NCBI GenBank assembly: GCA_024305405.1
Contig: JAKNDB010000070.1
Location: forward strand, 1,280,001-1,344,000
Length of the DNA: 64,000 nucleotides
Reading direction: 5' to 3'
Origin: Dirofilaria immitis
Lineage: Eukaryota; Nematoda; Chromadorea; Rhabditida; Onchocercidae
Positions 26,501-46,337 of the stretch are shown here, in pieces. The number at the start of each line of letters is the position of its first letter. The first letter of the stretch is position 1. The notes beneath the pieces are model-generated. The model had not been told where the DNA came from, did no database searches, and saw only the letters and a program-made list of their open reading frames with translations. The position numbers were made by a program, and so were the translations under genes.

Positions 26501-29500
26501 TACCTTCACCGGGCCATTGATCTGGTGGAAGATGATCGACATCAATGATATCACCCCAGTAGTATATTTTGTACATGAAATCTGGATTTTGGTAATCAAC
26601 TTCAACAATACTTGCTCGATAATAGCGTGATTCATTTTGACGTTTTTTGCACGATCCAAAGATGTTTCTTCTTGTTCAGAGTTTCGAAACTGTAATTCAA
26701 TTTAATAAGCATTTTTTCATAAAAAGAGTGAAAAGACTCGATAAGAAATAAAATACAACTACGAAGCTAATATTACATGGCAGTTTATTATATCATAATG
26801 CATAACAATCAAAACTTACATATACACAATCACCGACTTCATATAGATAACCAGTACCCGGATCAATAACGTGACCTGCCTCATTGAATTTTGCTGGATA
26901 ACGGCCAAGCACACAGGAAATTTTTGCACGATTACTAGACACTTCGCTTAAATAAACATTGGCTAGTCTTTCCTCAACTTCAGGTCTTCGTGGAAGTGGA
27001 GTTGAGCGTATCATACACATTTCCTGCATTTTACAAAAGTGAAGAATGTAAACTTATGTTTTATTATTGTAAATAATAATACTTTTTCGGATCATATTAA
27101 GTTAAAGAATTTTCTAGGCCTTAACAAACAAAAAAAGCGAGATTGAACATAGAAAATAATCAACCTAGACAAACACGATAAAGACTGAACTTATAAGGCC
27201 TAATTATAAAGTTATCAGTTTGAAAAATAAGATAATTAGCTTACTGTTGCACCACTTATACTTTCCACACGATTTTCTTCGACATATCCTAAACTTGATC
27301 ACAATAAATATACGGAAATAACTACTACATTCATTTAAATTTAAAAATTACAAAATTTTACTTTCTTACATTACTTTTTTAATTACTAGCTCAGACAGTT
27401 GTTCATTCCTTTCTGTTCTATGCACTGAATACCTCGCATATGGATTTTCAAACTCGATGATTACGGCAAACTTTTCCCACATTCTAATTTTATTTTAAAC
27501 AAATCAATTGAATTATTGAATTAAGATGACAAGCTCATTTTCTTTTGACTTATTTTTCCAAATTTATTTAACACCAACTGGAGACATGAAGACTAATAAA
27601 GCCAAATATTAAACCATTCATCCAATTTCATTTTCAATTGAGCCATCAGTGGAAAATCGATAAAAATTGACGAATTACATAAATCACTGTTATCACAAAC
27701 CTTCGGCTTCATTCATAGTATCGCCATACAAACCACTGCGTACCCACGGCGGAATACTGTTATTTCGCCAAGGCCTTCGACCAAACATAATCTGAATAAA
27801 AGACTATCTATTCCCTTTTTCTTATTGTTTTTTCTCCATGCTTTTCGCGAATCTAGAAATATTAAACGAAAAAACTTCACCTCAAACGGTGAAATCCGAA
27901 GGTCACCAAAACATTTCACCGGAGTCTGATTATAATCAATGACTGCAAACGGAAGTGCTTCAACCCAGCGTTCACGGCCACCAAGTTCTTCGGCTGCACG
28001 TTTATACATATTGGCACATAGATTTGCATGATTCATTATCTGGAAAATAATTCAAGCTTCCGATGCTAAAAAAAAAATAGGGATTCAAATTAATTGTACA
28101 CGAGCAAAAACACTGTAACTTGAAGGTCGCACGATAGATTTTTTAGAAAAGTTCATATTTCGAAAATCGATAAAATTGTTAAATTCATTTTTATTGTATC
28201 TCATATAAAAGAAAAAACAACTTGCAAAAAAGGAAACTCTTTAATTTTAGCAGCAAAAATGCAATATTATATAAAGCATTATACTTACACCATGTCCAAT
28301 ATTTTTAATTTCAATTTTAAACAATTTCTCGATATCCGACATAACAAGTCCAATTACTTCATCGTTTGTATATGTTCGATAAGCTTCTAGAATTGAAATT
28401 TAGTTTAATACAATTCATCTAATTCAGGTAATATATCAGCATGACTGAAAAAATTGGAAAACTTTAAATAGAAAATTCATTTCTCAGAAATATGCTCACC
28501 TGGTGGAGCAAAAGCTCCAAAAATATCCATTAAATGTCGAACAAGTAATGAAGTGTCCGGAGCTTCGGCTAATGCCCTACCAAATACGAAATGCGAATAA
28601 AGATCAGTTACAATTAATGCCATGGTATAACAACGATCGCCATATTCAGAACATTCCATTTCAACCATATCAATCTTAAACATTGAATGAGTAAAAATAG
28701 AGAGTTTGAGAAATTAGATTTTAGAAAAAAAAATTATTTGAAAAACTGCATTACTATAACAGCAAAATGCCTGAGCAATCTAGCACACTTTAAAATCTAG
28801 CCAATAAATATCCAACATGACAGAGATAAGAAGAAAATGATTATAAGCAATCTGCAAATGTTATCAGCAACAAGATAAAATGGCAATGCATTAAAAAATA
28901 AAAACGAGAGTATCTAAAAATTAAAAATTTAATCGGAATTAAAAAATAAAACTAACGAACCTGGACATACTGCATAGGTTTGCTTCCAATACAGCGTGGT
29001 CTGCTAGGAAACTGCACTCGTGATCCTTTTAATAGAATATCTTTCGTTGCTACTCGTTGTTTTGTTTTCAAACTTATACCCACATATCTTTCTTCTAGAT
29101 AAGCCAAAATCTGCTTTTGTGTATAATCTGACATTGTTTCATAGCATCGTCGCCAAATCTGAAAGGTTCATGGAAAGAAGGAAAAATCAAAATAAATTAG
29201 GAAATTAATAACTACACAATCACCAAAATAATACATCATCAATTTCACTGATTCGTGGAACAATTTTTCCGGAATCACGCAATCGAATACGCCAACCAGG
29301 TGATAAAAATTCATTCGATTCTGACCAATATTCACCAACAAGTACCCCTCCTTTCATCCGTGCCTGTAAACAATATAATAACATCTCATCGTATTATCAT
29401 AATGAAATAATAGAAATAATATGAATGGAAAAGTTAGCTTACATTTTTTTCTGATTTTTTTATTTTTGTAAAAAAGATACCTTAATGGCTTCCTCAATAC

Positions 29501-32211
29501 GACATTTTCAACATCATCGATTTTTAATTTCCTTGTCAAAATCTGGGCTAGTATATCATATTCATTGTCCGGAATGGCAGAATTTAACAAATTTTGAGTC
29601 ACCCCTATAAAAATTTGATAAAGTACAGTTAGAGTGTACAAAATTAATTTAAGCATTTAAAAAGCACTGAATTTATCCTGAACGACTTCAGAAGCATCTT
29701 TATAAGGAACCATCATACCACTCATTGTTTAATGATTGAATTAAACAATAAGATTAGCAAACGCATAGTTTAGTTAAGCATAAAAGAAATCTACGATTAT
29801 ATAATATCCTCGAATTTTGCTTAGTTGGCTTACTACGAAACTATAAGCAATAAGTATTATCGTCAAATAGAACTTTTCATGTATTGAAAGGCAACCTTTC
29901 TTACGAGATGAAAAATCTGAGCTAGTCCCAGGCAATGCTGAATCATTTGAAATATCTTCAGCAGTGAAACTTTGAGCACCAGAATCATCCAAACCTGGCA
30001 CAGCATAATTCACATCGTCTTCTCCTGCTGTCACCAAACGACTCAAACAATCCATCAGCGCATTACGTAGCTGAAATAGACTTCCTTTTTTTTTTTTTTT
30101 ACTTAATTCAGTTATTCATCACAGATAATGCTATGATGATTATCATTCATCATAATTGAAAAAATTATCGCTTCATAATGGCTTGTCGAATCTCACTTAT
30201 CAGAACATTTGAATGAATCATTTCTTCAATTATGTATTTCCATATCCATTCCACTTTCCATTAGACAAAGATAATATTAAAAGGCTGAGACAAGAAACTA
30301 AATAATCATTTTCTTGATAAATGAATAATTGACCAACTCTAATAACTGAAGGGAATCCGATATAATTTTTCTGTAATAGTTGCAAACAAGCACCAATTGG
30401 ATGTTTGTCATTTTTAAACCGTGTCATAGCAGATTCTATAACTTGTTCACGCTGTTCACTAGTTAGTAAAAGTCTTATAGAAGGGAGATGAACGATCACA
30501 TAATCGAGATGGCCAAGGAATTCATCGTCCACATCACACGCTATCTAAAATATTTATCTGACAGTAACTTTTATTGCGTCAAAAATATTTCTATGGGTCT
30601 ATTATTCTATGATGTCTAATTTTCCAATCAGAACATTTCCTGATCCATTTGAGACGTAAAAAAGACAGTAAAAATATGAATAAACGAACAGTATAATCTT
30701 CTCCTTGCACCATTGCATCTAAAATTTGTTTGTGTTCTTCAGTTGGCGGAATCACTTCACCGCCAGTCATTAGAATGATGAAATCCGAATAAATCGAGTC
30801 GGTAATCTGATCTACCTGCAAAATGTTCATTATCATCTACCCTCAAATGACTTCTGATAATAAAATATTTCTATAGATTGATTTTCCTGTGACGGCAAAT
30901 TTTCCAGTCGAAACATTTTTTGATCCATTTCAAAGATTAAAAGTTCAAACCTTTTTTTCCTTCCGATAATACAAAAAGAAGATCAATGATGATATTCGGA
31001 AAAAAAATTAAAAATAATGTGAAAGCAATAGAATATAATTAACTTTACAATTAGCAGAACGAATAATCACTTACAGTAATTTTTGATAGATTGCTACATA
31101 TGCCATGAGCTACTTCTGTAAAAGAATACATATAAGAGCATATAAAACAAAATTTGAATCTTGAAGAAATTCAAAAATGAAATCTGAAATAATCATAAAC
31201 CTAATATGAAGATTCTATTTTCTATCATTCTTAAATTTAGGATATACAAGAAATTGTTAATCTTTATAGATTAAAACATTTTTCATCGATAATTTTTTTA
31301 CAAAAAGTTAATTAAAATGAAAACTTGGCATACTTGCTTTCGGAATAACCTGATACATGAAATGAGGTTGTGAAAAACGTAAAGAAGCAGGTTCATTTGA
31401 GAAATGATCATTTCTATTATCATTTGTGGCGGACGATGCATCCTGAAAAATGCAATCAATAGTGTAAAAAAACATTTCAATTTCATAAATATGTAAGAAC
31501 AATCAGCAAAAAAGCAGACAGATGAAAATACTCTTCTGTTATGAGTAAAGTTTTTCAAAAACTAAATAAGAAAACGTTTGGGAGATTCAGAAAACGTATG
31601 ATGGACATGGATCGAATAAATTTAAGCCATGCAATGATTCTTCAAATGCAAGCAAAAATTTTTTCATTTCATAAATTCGAATCGCTTAGTAAATATAGTA
31701 ATAAATGAAATATATATTGTAGTTCAATTATTTTTGGTTAATCGAATGCATCCAAATTAATCAATCTATTAAATTCAATAACAATGAAAGCATTCAGAAA
31801 TCATACATCATAGTGGATCAAGTAAGTTTAAACCATCTAATGAAAGTTCAAGTTCAATTTAATCAATCATTCTTTTAAAATCGATTAAAATCAGCATATT
31901 GAGAATCGTAATTTGTAGAGAGATCAAGTAAATTTTCAGCCATTTAATCGAATTTCAAATGTAATCGACGATTCATGCTATTAAATCCGAATCGTTCAAT
32001 AAATCTAGCATTATTGAAGCAAAATAATTAGAAATACTCTTGCAATTCGATCATCTTTAATTGATGCAGTTTGATCGGTTGAACTATCTTGTTCATCGAT
32101 GACAACACTTGCACCAACATCTGGTATGCATCGTGCATCCAATATTTGCTCATCTTCCTCCTCTTCCTCCTCTTCACCTAACGATATGGAAGCTGGATCA
32201 AGCAAAGCCAT
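23541..32211 (-). CDS. Integrase-derived 26-exon gene, probably domesticated
   Basis: Exons, 5' to 3' on the minus strand: 32211-32038, 31442-31334, 31115-31075, 30815-30690, 30544-30299, 30070-29905, 29604-29481, 29363-29235, 29158-28961, 28674-28500, 28386-28289, 28039-27881, 27791-27701, 27288-27245, 27023-26820, 26689-26504, 26267-26193, 25973-25795, 25681-25635, 25445-25378, 25301-25172, 25033-24974, 24878-24821, 24280-24183, 24072-23980, 23609-23541 (stop TAG). All junctions are GT-AG; the acceptor of the 26267 exon is a weak TTTTGAG. With one missing base allowed in three exons the phases agree throughout, giving 1,050 codons including stop. Order: acidic N-terminus with a poly-E run, unknown region (about 60-330), integrase head and core (about 380-610), SH3/Tudor-like module (about 690-745), Cys cluster (about 790-825), unknown tail ending SAPPQRLSPT. 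The core resembles integrases of Ginger/Gypsy-type elements and KRBA2/SCAND3-like host genes. No LTRs, terminal repeats or reverse transcriptase lie nearby. The many introns suggest an old host gene; its function is unknown. Confidence 0.85.
25183..25188 (-). other. Apparent one-base deletion in exon 21 (A6 run)
   Basis: As written, exon 21 ends in phase 2 and would read exon 22 as a hydrophobic nonsense frame. One more A in this run makes the donor phase 0, so exon 22 reads VQYGNACYSNFVCDENPVVS and joins exon 23 correctly. This is less certain than the other cases because the family gives no alignment here. Confidence 0.6.
25795..25973 (-). other. Cysteine-rich cluster exon
   Basis: The exon encodes a compact cluster with the spacing C-x-C-x4-C-x7-C-x7-C-C-x6-C-x2-H, including CKCGYDFC, QNCPYKL, ACCQRLK and NCPYH. 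Eight possible metal ligands in about 35 residues suggest a zinc-binding module. I cannot place it in a named family. It lies between a predicted loop region and the basic SRLKVPPREIPMSRPK stretch. Confidence 0.7.
26504..27023 (-). other. SH3/Tudor-like module after the integrase core
   Basis: Exons 27023-26820 and 26689-26504 encode GTGYLYEVGDCVYFRN, a linker rich in E, K and R, then SRYYRASIVEVDYQNPD and FMYKIYYWGDIID. The pattern (hydrophobic-GDxV, then YYxAxIxxVD, then YxxxYWGD) is typical of small beta-barrel folds such as the integrase C-terminal SH3 domain, chromo-barrel and Tudor domains. Such a module could bind DNA, RNA or methylated histone tails; the sequence does not say which. 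The 26689-26504 exon needs one extra base in its six-A run to stay in frame. Confidence 0.55.
26643..26648 (-). other. Apparent one-base deletion in exon 16 (A6 run)
   Basis: Before the run the frame reads FRNSEQEETSLDRA in phase with the previous exon. After it the meaningful frame (RQNESRYYRAS ... PPDQWPGE) is shifted by one. A seventh A restores both and gives the phase-1 donor needed by exon 17. Confidence 0.75.
27701..28674 (-). other. Exons encoding a degenerate integrase catalytic core
   Basis: Four exons (28674-28500, 28386-28289, 28039-27881, 27791-27701) encode an RNase-H-like integrase fold. The family landmarks are a first strand with IDMVEM followed by YTMALIVTDLYSHFVFGRAL, a helix LLVRHLMDIFGAFAPP, and the late signature RWVEALPFAVIDYNQTP ... 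SPFEIMFGRRPW. The first acidic residue (D in IDM, about residue 440) is present. The second-D position, expected soon after FGAFAPP, reads RTYTNDEV and has no D at the aligned place. The glutamate expected in the following helix lies in NLCANMYKRAAEEL, with Y or M at the aligned place. The fold therefore looks kept and the active site lost. The alignment is from memory of the family, so the exact residue pairing is uncertain. Confidence 0.8.
28961..29363 (-). other. Degenerate integrase head region
   Basis: Exons 29363-29235 and 29158-28961 encode the stretch that in integrases holds the HHCC zinc-binding head. Here one reads GVLVGEYWSESNEF, then ISEIDDIWRRCYETMSDYTQ and YLEERYVGISLKTKQRV, then PSRPRCIGSKPMQYVQ just before the core. 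The helical spacing and the PMQYVQ-IDM link to the core fit the family. The paired histidines and the CxxC are not visible, so zinc binding is probably lost. This is consistent with a protein that no longer assembles on element ends. Confidence 0.65.
29505..29508 (-). other. Apparent one-base deletion in exon 7
   Basis: Upstream sequence of the 29604-29481 exon reads in one frame (VTQNLLNSAIPDNEYDILAQ) and its end reads in another (RIEEAIK) that joins the next exon cleanly (ARMKGG). The switch falls in or beside the A4 run on the minus strand. One missing base explains both the frame and the donor phase. Confidence 0.7.
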
Positions 32212-32225
32212 AACACCTGAAAAAA
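32212..32225 (-). promoter_or_regulatory. 3' splice acceptor just before the start codon
   Basis: On the minus strand the sequence TTTTTTCAG lies 5 bases before the ATG of the integrase-derived gene (ATG at 32211-32209). It could be the end of a 5'-UTR intron or, if the organism is a nematode, a spliced-leader acceptor. Reading through in the only open frame adds GVM-like residues but no clear upstream coding exon. Confidence 0.5.
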
Positions 32226-33132
32226 GAGAAATACCAATAAACATTAAAACTTATTCCGATAATTATTCAGCATAATCGTTTCGAAACAGATCCATGACAA
32301 AATTCTAACATACTTACGTAAACTAGCTTTGATTTAGAGATGATATTGATTCAAAGAAAAAAATTTATCCAGCTTTGATTATAGGAAACTTGTCCGATCC
32401 TAATTCACGAAAAATTTTCCGGACACTTCATTTAATCGGTCTTAATTCAGAGAAAGTTTACCTGTACTTCATTTAACCGATCTCAATTCAGACTCATTAT
32501 CCAATTTTTATCCATAAAAGTTTGTCCAATGTTGATTTGTAAAAGGTTATGTCTTGATTTAATATGAAAATTTATGGTGCAAAAATCTCACAAGCATATA
32601 AAAAAGGGATACCACTAAAGTATTAAAATTTTAATTATAAGGTAAGATTAAATCAACCAATAAGACTTTTCAGATCAATTTAATTGATTTTTATTTAATT
32701 TTAGTATAAAAATCATACTGATTTTCTAAATTCATATTATCATATTTAAATACAAATATAAGTATTTAAATATAAGTTATTTAAATATAAGTATTCAAAT
32801 ATTCTCATGCAATATATCTAATGCATAAAAGATATGCGAATCAAGAAAATAAAAGTAAAAAATCTCGAAAAAGAAAGTTGAAATTTACAAATTAAATATG
32901 GAAAGAAGCGCAATTATCAATAAAAATTATATCCGCAGAATCAGAGGAAATAATCATTGAAGTTTATGACGAACAAAATATGCAACGGTAATTAAAGTAC
33001 TGATAAAAAAACGAATAAAAAATACTGAACTCTAGGAGTAAGGAAGAAAAATATGATCCATGATATGATAAAAATGATAAGTAAAGGAATCAATTCGATC
33101 GTCAATTCGAAAACCTCACATTAGACTATAAC

Positions 33133-33180
33133 TCTCGGAAATCCTCCCGAAGGTTTATCCAGGCTTGGGTTTGGGGACAT
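33133..33180 (-). other. Candidate upstream exon or GC-richer patch
   Basis: In the divergent intergenic region a GC-richer patch contains a minus-strand ATG followed by 16 open codons (MSPNPSLDKPSGGFPR) ending at a possible GTTATA donor. The look is coding-like, but its phase (0) does not match the phase-1 entry of the next known exon, so it cannot be joined directly. It may be an alternative first exon, a small ORF or chance. Confidence 0.25.
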
Positions 33181-33349
33181 TTTGCTAAAACAATTCGTCC
33201 TTTGAATTTTATCGAGGTTATATATTCGGCCATTTAATTCTAGATTGTTTATTTGAGGTCTGGTTCGAGGGCTAATCTTCTTTCAGTAATTTTCATATCA
33301 TTATCAATATTTATCTATCATAATCGATGAATAATTATTTTCCAGTAAC

Positions 33350-34130
33350 AAATCTTTTCGCATTTTAATCATAATGGATTCTAGCAGATTCCTTATCCTA
33401 GAATGTAAACAAATTATAGCTTTTTCAAATAGTGCTTTTCATTATGCTAAAAATACAACAAATAAAGAATAAGGTATCCATGATTTATTATTTTATCATA
33501 TAACGGATCAAAAATTCTTCTACGTTCCAGTGGAATGAATCATGGATACCTTTGTAGGATAACGGATCATAGATTCCTTTATTTTCTATTGTAATAAATC
33601 GCAGTTGTTCTTTTATTGTACGACGAATCCTAAGTTCCCGTATTTTTTAGTATAACTGATCATTGGCTTACTTTTTATTATCATAAATCACTGGTTCTCT
33701 TGCATTTCTGTTATAAAGAATCACTAGTTCTCGTATCTTCTATTATAATGGAGATTATGCATTTCCGTATCTTGTCATATGTTACGGATTTCCTTATCTT
33801 TATGTAATTAATCATATTATCTATTCTATTGAATTGTTGATAACGAATAATGAGTTCTCCTATTACGTTTTAATATTAATAGATCACGGATTCATTAATC
33901 TTCTTTTATAATCATTTTCACGGATTCTTTCTTTATACTGTATATAATCATTCACGGATTCTTTCTTTATACTTTTAAAACATTCACGAATTCTTTCTTT
34001 ATACTGTAATGAATCCTGGTTTGTTTACTTCTGATGCAACAAAAATTACGGATTTCGTCATTTTTTTACATTTTCTTCAATTACAGGTTCGCTCATATTT
34101 TTGATGCAATGAATTACGAATCGATGTGCT
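33350..34130. repeat. Degenerate repeat array upstream of DTD1
   Basis: About a dozen diverged units, roughly 45-70 bp apart, share a core like aatgaatcacggattctt or aacggatcatagattc, separated by T-rich spacers with tattataatg or tatactgt. The array fills most of the gap between the divergent integrase-like gene and DTD1. Copies near 33,905-34,010 (cacggattctttctttatac) are the best conserved. Confidence 0.6.
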
Positions 34131-34313
34131 GTGATATGCGAACTGTTTGTAGCATACAATAAAATAAACGATCGATTATTTAATATATTTCAGAAAATGG
34201 AATGAATTGAGATAGAAACTGTTATTGGTATGAAATCAAATATTACGCAAAATGAAATATTAGTTTAAATTACTAAGTATTATTATTACTATTATATCCG
34301 TTGGTTATTTCAA

Positions 34314-35325
34314 ATGCGTGCTGTAATACAACGTGTTACGAAAGCTGCAGTATTCATTGATGGTCAATTGGTTAGGATATTATTTAATTTTGTAAAATTA
34401 AAGTTCCTTTCTTTTTTTTGTTTTGAAATCAGAAGTTATTGAATATTTTAAAAAGTGATATTTTTAGAATACTATTATCATCATTTCAGGAATCATCAAT
34501 TGAACGAGGTATATGTGTTTTGTTGGCTATTAATGTTGAAGATACCTTTGATGATATACAATATATGGTACGGAAATTGTTAGGTATTCGAATGTTTCCA
34601 AATACTGAAACAAATAAACGATGGGACAAAAGTATTAAAGATCTGGGACTTGAGATACTTTGTGTAAGCCAGGTAATTATTATTCATTATGTAGCAACAA
34701 AAAAAAATTGATAATGTTTTTTGCAGTTTGACTCTCTTTTCTCAAAATATATCAAGACAATTAGGCTTAAATTAAAGTTAAGTCCATTTCGAATTCTTCA
34801 TAAAAATGGATTGTAATTATCATTAGATTTAAATTAAGCTTAGATTTGGAACTAAGTTTGTTATTTTTCACCCATTTATATCATTTGATCAAAGTGGTTC
34901 GCTTTTCTTTTTTTTTTTCAGTTTACGTTGTATAGTTTGTTAAAAGGCAATAAATTGGATTTTCATCGATCGATGACCCCAACAGAATCACAACAATTTT
35001 ACCAAAATTTTATAAATGAACTGCGAAAGGCATATGTGCCTGAACGGATAAAGGTAATTTCTAAGATTTGCAAATATTAACTGATTTTTTCTGCAAGACC
35101 GTATTTGTGTAAAAAAATTTGAGTCGTTGGAATATTCCAGATAGAATGTACTGTTTAGAATTCATTAAAATTTATTTCATATTTTTGTAATGTTTGGAGT
35201 GAAAAATAAGCAGACGATGATTTATTTCATTTATACAGGATGGTCGTTTTGGTGCAGTGATGAATGTTCAAATTGAAAATGATGGACCTGTCACGCTTAT
35301 TTTGGATAGTAAAAATAAGGAATAA
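34314..35325 (+). CDS. dtd1: D-aminoacyl-tRNA deacylase (DTD1)
   Basis: Four exons: 34314-34370, 34490-34672, 34922-35053, 35239-35325 (stop TAA), 152 residues, all junctions GT-AG in phase 0. The enzyme hydrolyses D-amino acids (and glycine mischarged on tRNA-Ala) from tRNA, acting as a chiral proofreader in the cytosol. The protein starts MRAVIQRVTKAAVFIDG, the usual DTD N-terminus. The SQ-FTL motif is split by the intron between exons 2 and 3 (LEILCVSQ / FTLYSLLKGNK). The last exon carries the Gly-cisPro motif in IENDGPVTLILD, and DGRFGAVM precedes it. The length is close to bacterial and short animal DTDs. No frame break is seen. The first ATG is used because homology begins exactly there. 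Confidence 0.96.
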
Positions 35326-35448
35326 TAATTGTTTTGTTTATATAGGCCATGATATTTGATATTTGGAATAATATTATTAGGAATAATATTAAATAATTTA
35401 GGCATATGCCGTCCTACAATTATTCTATTTGAAAATTGAATAGGAGCT

Positions 35449-35454
35449 AATAAA
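35449..35454 (+). terminator. Possible poly(A) signal of DTD1
   Basis: The first AATAAA hexamer after the DTD1 stop lies 124 bases downstream. In such A+T-rich DNA this hexamer is common, so the assignment rests only on position. Confidence 0.3.
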
Positions 35455-36851
35455 CAAATCCTAAAGATATTTATGAAATTTTACAATGCCATTTCATTGC
35501 CGATTAGTTGTTTTATTTGCATAACAAACATAATCTTTCTTGTTGCCACTAAAAATATCAATTCCTATTTTCATCTCACTGAAAATTTTTTTATATTTTT
35601 TTCTTGATAGATGATTTAAGGTTGGTGCAGAAGTTTCAGTTTTCACCATTTCACATTTTTGTTATGTATTTTTGAAACATTTTATTTTAGCTGAATAATT
35701 TGTATCGTTTGATAATAAAGTTAAATTTAGGATCAGTGAATGAAATTTGCAATTAGGGTTAAAAATGATTTTCGAGATCGTTTTTGCAAAAACGAAAAAC
35801 TACAAGACATTTTACCCGAATTACAACCACTACAAAAAAAAAACAAGATAAAAATAACCATTGTCGAATGAACGGATGATTTGAACAGTGGTAATAACAT
35901 TAATAGTAATAATGGTATGAAAAAAAAAGAAATAAAAAGAGAACATTTATTAGAGCGACAATGATAAAATTCTATTTTCTTCTTTCAAAATATTTATGAA
36001 GGATTTCAAAAAAAAGATGTCAAAAAGAAAACTCTAGAAATTAATACAACCAAACGAAAAGACCTGAAAAAAAAAGAAATGGAACCGAATAAATTTATCG
36101 AAACAACAAACAAGATTATCTTTTTTTTTTTTTTTTTTTAGAAAAATAAAAGAGCACTTTAAATAATAATATTAGTTCAATAAGGTTTAATAAGCGGATA
36201 GATTTATTTTGCACTATGTGGCATTTCATTTCGAGATCAATATACATTTCAAAATAGAGTTTAAGAAAGAAAAAAAAAAGAAACAAAAACATTGAAATCA
36301 ACATAATTAACATGCAAGAAAAAAAAAAAAAAAATAAAGGATATAGTAGAAATACGATATACGACGAGATAGGTTTCAACATTTTATCCCGCTTTTTTTC
36401 CCCTTATGATATTTTATTTGAAGAATATCATAAAAGGATTATTTTCCAACTTATCGATAATTCCTGAGTTCTTGGCCAATCAATCAATCAATATGGCTTC
36501 TCGAATATCTTGACCAATTATTATTAACATTTCGAATTTCTCGATCAATTAATCGATTAAAATTTTGGAATTTCTTTGGTCGATCAATAATTCATGGCGT
36601 ATTTTTTTTTTTTTTGTTTCTTTTCATCTTATACTTATTATTCTGATATATATAATAAGCTTATTATCATGAAGCTAGTTGACCAAAAGAAAATTATCCA
36701 ATTTTTCCATTCAATGATGATATTGGTTGAATAGATTTATAATAATTTTAATAGATAATTTCTTGAGCAATATACATTGCATTTCTTGATGTTCAAAAAA
36801 AAAAAAAGTTTTTTTTTCAATCATAATTTTTTTCCTCTCCTATCCGGGAAT

Positions 36852-46098
<9,247 letters not shown>

Positions 46099-46337
46099 TC
46101 AATCAATAAACGATCGTTGAATATAATATGCGGAAATTTCCGAATGAAATAAAAAAAAAACGGAAAAAATCAGAATGATCCAATTTGTTGATTTTTGTTT
46201 TTGTTTTTTTCTTTTTCGATTTGTCAATTCTATTGAGATATTTGATCAAATCTGAAAATTATAAAATTTAGCCTAAAATTAATTCCCATTATTAATTATA
46301 AAATTTTTATACGCAATAATTAAATTAACGCAAATTA

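Noticed and set aside
27792..27880. Read-through of SPFE into VKFFRLIFLDSRKAW
   Set aside because: This is an intron (GTGAAG ... TTCAG); splicing it out restores the integrase signature SPFE-IMFGRRPW.
29354..29480. Lys-rich extension of exon 7 (YKNKKIRKKCK)
   Set aside because: It reads through the GTATCT donor into intron; exon 8 continues the protein instead.
23541..32211. Active Gypsy or Ginger transposon
   Set aside because: No LTRs, terminal inverted repeats, gag, protease or reverse transcriptase around it, many introns, and a degenerate active site.
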